Source of the DNA: JAVVXB01 sp036651815 | GTDB lineage: Bacteria; Bacillota; Clostridia; Christensenellales; CAG-138 | NCBI GenBank assembly: GCA_036651815.1 | Contig: JAVVXB010000015.1 | Coordinates: 1 to 64,000, forward strand | Reading direction: 5' to 3' | DNA length: 64,000 nucleotides | Part shown: positions 62,254 to 64,000 of the stretch, in pieces | Position numbering within the stretch: position 1 is the first letter of the stretch | Layout of the letters: the number at the start of each line of letters is the position of its first letter | Translations under genes and position numbers: made by a program | Notes under the pieces: model-generated | What the model was told of the DNA's origin: nothing | What the model saw: the letters and a program-made list of their open reading frames with translations, nothing else | The model's database searches: none

Positions 62254-63237
62254 TTATGATTCTATCACCCAAGCACGATTGCCGTCAAGAGAAATGCATA
62301 TGGTGCCAAGTTCATCGGTTCTCAGCGTTTTGATCCCGGTCTGCTTAAGCCGTTTTAGAATGCTGGCATCCGGCAAATTGTAAGAATTATCTTTTCCAAC
62401 GCTAATTACAGCGATAGAAGGTTTTACGGTTGATAAAAACTTTTTTCCAGTCGCGCTCGCGGAACCATGGTGCCCAACCTTAAGAACGTTGGCGGTAAAA
62501 TAGTGATTAGGCAGCGCTTTGATGGCAAGCCGTTCCGCAACCAAACCAGCATCACCGACAAATAAGGCTGCGGTATTGCCATACCGAATGCGTAGCATGA
62601 GACTGGTATCGTTTTCGTCATCATAATGAACTTCGTAGGGCGAGAGGACACGTACTTCAGTCGTTTCATCCCAATCCAATGTGGATGTAGCAGAAGCATA
62701 TATCGGCTTTGCTAATACGTGGTTGCGCTCAACTGCCTCCACTAGGTTGGCGTAGGTACTGCTTTCAATATCGAATGGCGGTAAATACAGTGCACCAATC
62801 TGATAAGCATCCAGAATTTCCGTCATACTTCCAATATGATCCGCGTGGAGATGGGAACAAATCACAATATCCAGCCTCGTAATCTGCTGAGCTTCCAGAA
62901 AACGTTGAATAACGGGAAAACTGCCAGCTGGGCCTGCATCGATCAGCATGGTTTTACCATTTGGAGATCGGAGAAACGCACAGTCGCCTTGGCCGATATC
63001 CAAAAACCAAATGGTCAAACCTGTAAAATCATGATTCCCTGCGGAGAAAGCTAAAGTTTCGGTCGGTATGGGCGTTGGTGCTGCATTTGTCGCGGCGATT
63101 CGTTGTGAGTAACCCAATAAACTGAGCGAAAATACGGCAACGAGCATGAGAAAAAGCATGCATATCAAAAGCCAACGGCGATGATGCGGTTGCGGTTCAC
63201 ATTCCTGCAATGCTATATTATCTGCAGATTCTTTCAT
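62254..63237 (-). CDS. ComEC/Rec2-like MBL-fold metallohydrolase
   Basis: A 327-residue protein. A membrane helix lies near 24-45. The metallo-beta-lactamase domain follows (~75-325) with TIWFLDIGQGDCAFL, MLIDAGPAG, the metal motif SHLHADHIGS near residue 135, VGDAG near 232 and KVGHHGSA near 255. This is the competence-associated MBL group that resembles the C-terminal domain of ComEC. It is probably outside the membrane; nuclease or other hydrolase activity is possible. The ATG at 63237 lacks a good Shine-Dalgarno. It diverges from gntR. Confidence 0.85.
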   Translation of the reverse strand: MKESADNIALQECEPQPHHRRWLLICMLFLMLVAVFSLSLLGYSQRIAATNAAPTPIPTETLAFSAGNHDFTGLTIWFLDIGQGDCAFLRSPNGKTMLIDAGPAGSFPVIQRFLEAQQITRLDIVICSHLHADHIGSMTEILDAYQIGALYLPPFDIESSTYANLVEAVERNHVLAKPIYASATSTLDWDETTEVRVLSPYEVHYDDENDTSLMLRIRYGNTAALFVGDAGLVAERLAIKALPNHYFTANVLKVGHHGSASATGKKFLSTVKPSIAVISVGKDNSYNLPDASILKRLKQTGIKTLRTDELGTICISLDGNRAWVIES

Positions 63238-63307
63238 ATAAAAGAGTATAACACGAATGTAGCGGATGATGAAATACACGAAATAGCAAATATTTGCCTT
63301 TTCATGC

Positions 63308-63336
63308 TTGACAAACACAATAAAATCTAATAATAT
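63308..63336 (+). promoter_or_regulatory. Sigma-A promoter of the GntR/ABC operon
   Basis: TTGACA (63308-63313), a 17-base spacer and TAATAT (63331-63336) are close to consensus. Confidence 0.75.
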
Positions 63337-63340
63337 ACAT

Positions 63341-63363
63341 GTGTACTATGACGGATAGTACAC
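63341..63363 (+). promoter_or_regulatory. GntR-type operator at the transcription start
   Basis: GTGTACTAT (63341-63349) and ATAGTACAC (63355-63363) form a perfect 9-bp inverted repeat with a 5-base centre. It lies just downstream of the -10 box, a common place for YtrA-type autorepression. Confidence 0.8.
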
Positions 63364-63383
63364 TAAGCGAATAGGAGGTCAGC

Positions 63384-63761
63384 ATGTTCCAAATCGATAA
63401 ATATGGGCGGACGCCAATCTACGAGCAGATTATCGAGCAATCGGAACGGCTGATTGCATCGGGCTCATTAAAGCCCGACGATCAACTGCCAAGCGTACGT
63501 TCCTTGTCGCAAACTCTGTCCATCAACCCCAATACACTACAGAAAGCCTATGCGGAGCTAGAGCGACGCGGGATTAGCTACAGTGTACCGGGGAACGGTA
63601 GGTTTGTGTCCAAGGACGCTGCTATTATTGTCGGCGGTCGTATGCAGGAAATGATTGATGAAATCGAATTGCTGAGCGAAAAACTTTGCACGGCTAACGT
63701 ACCCATCGAACAGGTGATTGGCGCGGTGGAAGCCGCATTTGGAAAGGGTGTGAAAGCATGA
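63384..63761 (+). CDS. GntR family regulator, YtrA subfamily
   Basis: A 125-residue protein. Residues ~5-72 are a GntR winged helix (PIYEQIIEQSERLIASGSLKPDDQLPSVRSLSQTLSINPNTLQKAYAELERRG). The remaining ~50 residues are a short helical part, as in YtrA regulators, which lack a ligand domain and usually control their own ABC exporter. AGGAGGTCAGC precedes the ATG. It overlaps the ATPase gene by four bases. Confidence 0.92.
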   Translation: MFQIDKYGRTPIYEQIIEQSERLIASGSLKPDDQLPSVRSLSQTLSINPNTLQKAYAELERRGISYSVPGNGRFVSKDAAIIVGGRMQEMIDEIELLSEKLCTANVPIEQVIGAVEAAFGKGVKA

Positions 63762-64000
63762 TTACGGCAAGAAATCTGACGAAACGGTTCCCGGATATTG
63801 TTGCGCTAGATCAGCTGAACTGTAATATCCCAGATGGTTGTATCTACGGCCTTGTCGGCGCTAATGGCGCGGGGAAATCCACATTTCTTCGTCTTGCCAG
63901 CGGGATCTATCGTCCCGATGATGGCCAGATCAGCATCAATGGAGGAAACGTATACGACAATCCGGAAGTCAAAAAACAATTTGTGTTTGTGCCGGATGAA
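63758..64000 (+). CDS. ABC transporter ATP-binding protein (partial, runs off the window)
   Basis: The first 81 residues of an ATPase are present. NLTKRFPDIVALDQLNCNIP is followed by Walker A GANGAGKST and a Q-loop region ending VKKQFVFVPDE. The gene starts in the ATGA overlap with gntR. It should be the YtrB-like partner of an exporter whose expression is controlled by the GntR protein. The rest lies beyond position 64000. Confidence 0.9.
   Translation, partial: MITARNLTKRFPDIVALDQLNCNIPDGCIYGLVGANGAGKSTFLRLASGIYRPDDGQISINGGNVYDNPEVKKQFVFVPDE

Noticed and set aside
1..64000. CRISPR arrays, phage modules or toxin-antitoxin pairs
   Set aside because: I looked for regularly spaced repeats and for recognisable phage or toxin genes and found none; the ADP-ribosylglycohydrolase has no transferase partner.

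Overview
The window looks like a piece of a draft or metagenome-derived chromosome from an anaerobic, endospore-forming member of the Clostridia (Bacillota). Supporting signs are the spore genes cotJABC and a cwlJ-gerQ pair, an oxygen-independent class III ribonucleotide reductase with its activase (nrdDG), two T-box leaders, a type-A-like RNase P RNA, phosphate butyryltransferase, and strong sigma-A promoters with good Shine-Dalgarno sites. An 18-base run of N (55184-55201) shows it is a draft assembly. I see no CRISPR array, no complete mobile element and no tRNA gene.

Layout. 1-9.3 kb: phosphate butyryltransferase, an MFS exporter, a DUF4364 regulator, the cotJABC spore-coat operon, a frame-disrupted small ORF, a DUF2974 lipase-like hydrolase, an ADP-ribosylglycohydrolase and a PBP5-type D,D-carboxypeptidase. 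9.5-21.9 kb: a large dCache-PAS-PAS-GGDEF-GAF signalling protein, ddl-murF for peptidoglycan precursors, an M3-type lipoprotein peptidase, a degenerate membrane-anchored kinase, an M29 aminopeptidase, an HD hydrolase with a nitroreductase, and a metallophosphoesterase. 22-25.3 kb: cwlJ-gerQ, a membrane protein, a MITE-like inverted-repeat segment and a decayed IS256-family transposase. 25.3-32.4 kb: trmK, a Nif3-like protein, a zinc-ribbon coiled-coil protein, rnpB, trpS, an RmlD-like reductase and serC-serA. 32.7-42.6 kb: nrdD-nrdG behind candidate NrdR boxes, a polar amino acid ABC transporter behind an operator-covered promoter, a 5'-truncated glycosyltransferase, and on the minus strand a second ABC transporter behind an unusual T-box.

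42.8-53 kb: a PLP enzyme, DUF3810 protein, TIM-barrel isomerase, hibernation factor, then a compact selenium locus (yqeC, yqeB, selD, class V desulfurase, yedE, TusA-like, DUF3343). This gene set fits the labile-selenium cofactor of molybdenum hydroxylases; selA, selB and selC are not in the window. 53-64 kb: a WYL regulator, transglutaminase-like protein, a PfkB kinase coupled to a D-aminoacylase, a zinc-ribbon membrane protein, pheS-pheT behind a T-box with a short Stem I, a ComEC-like MBL hydrolase, and the start of a YtrA-type GntR/ABC operon cut by the window end.

The most unusual item is the leader at 42112-42542. It has two tandem T-box Stem I domains, whose specifier loops differ at one base (UAC, Tyr, versus UUC, Phe), but only one antiterminator/terminator module, placed in front of a TrpXYZ-like ABC transporter. 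This suggests a two-input aromatic amino acid sensor. Other points worth a look are the pseudokinase-like protein at 17.4 kb, the 5'-truncated glycosyltransferase pressed against a terminator at 38.1 kb, the three-copy TGCATAAT operator at 35.7 kb, and the short-Stem-I pheST T-box.
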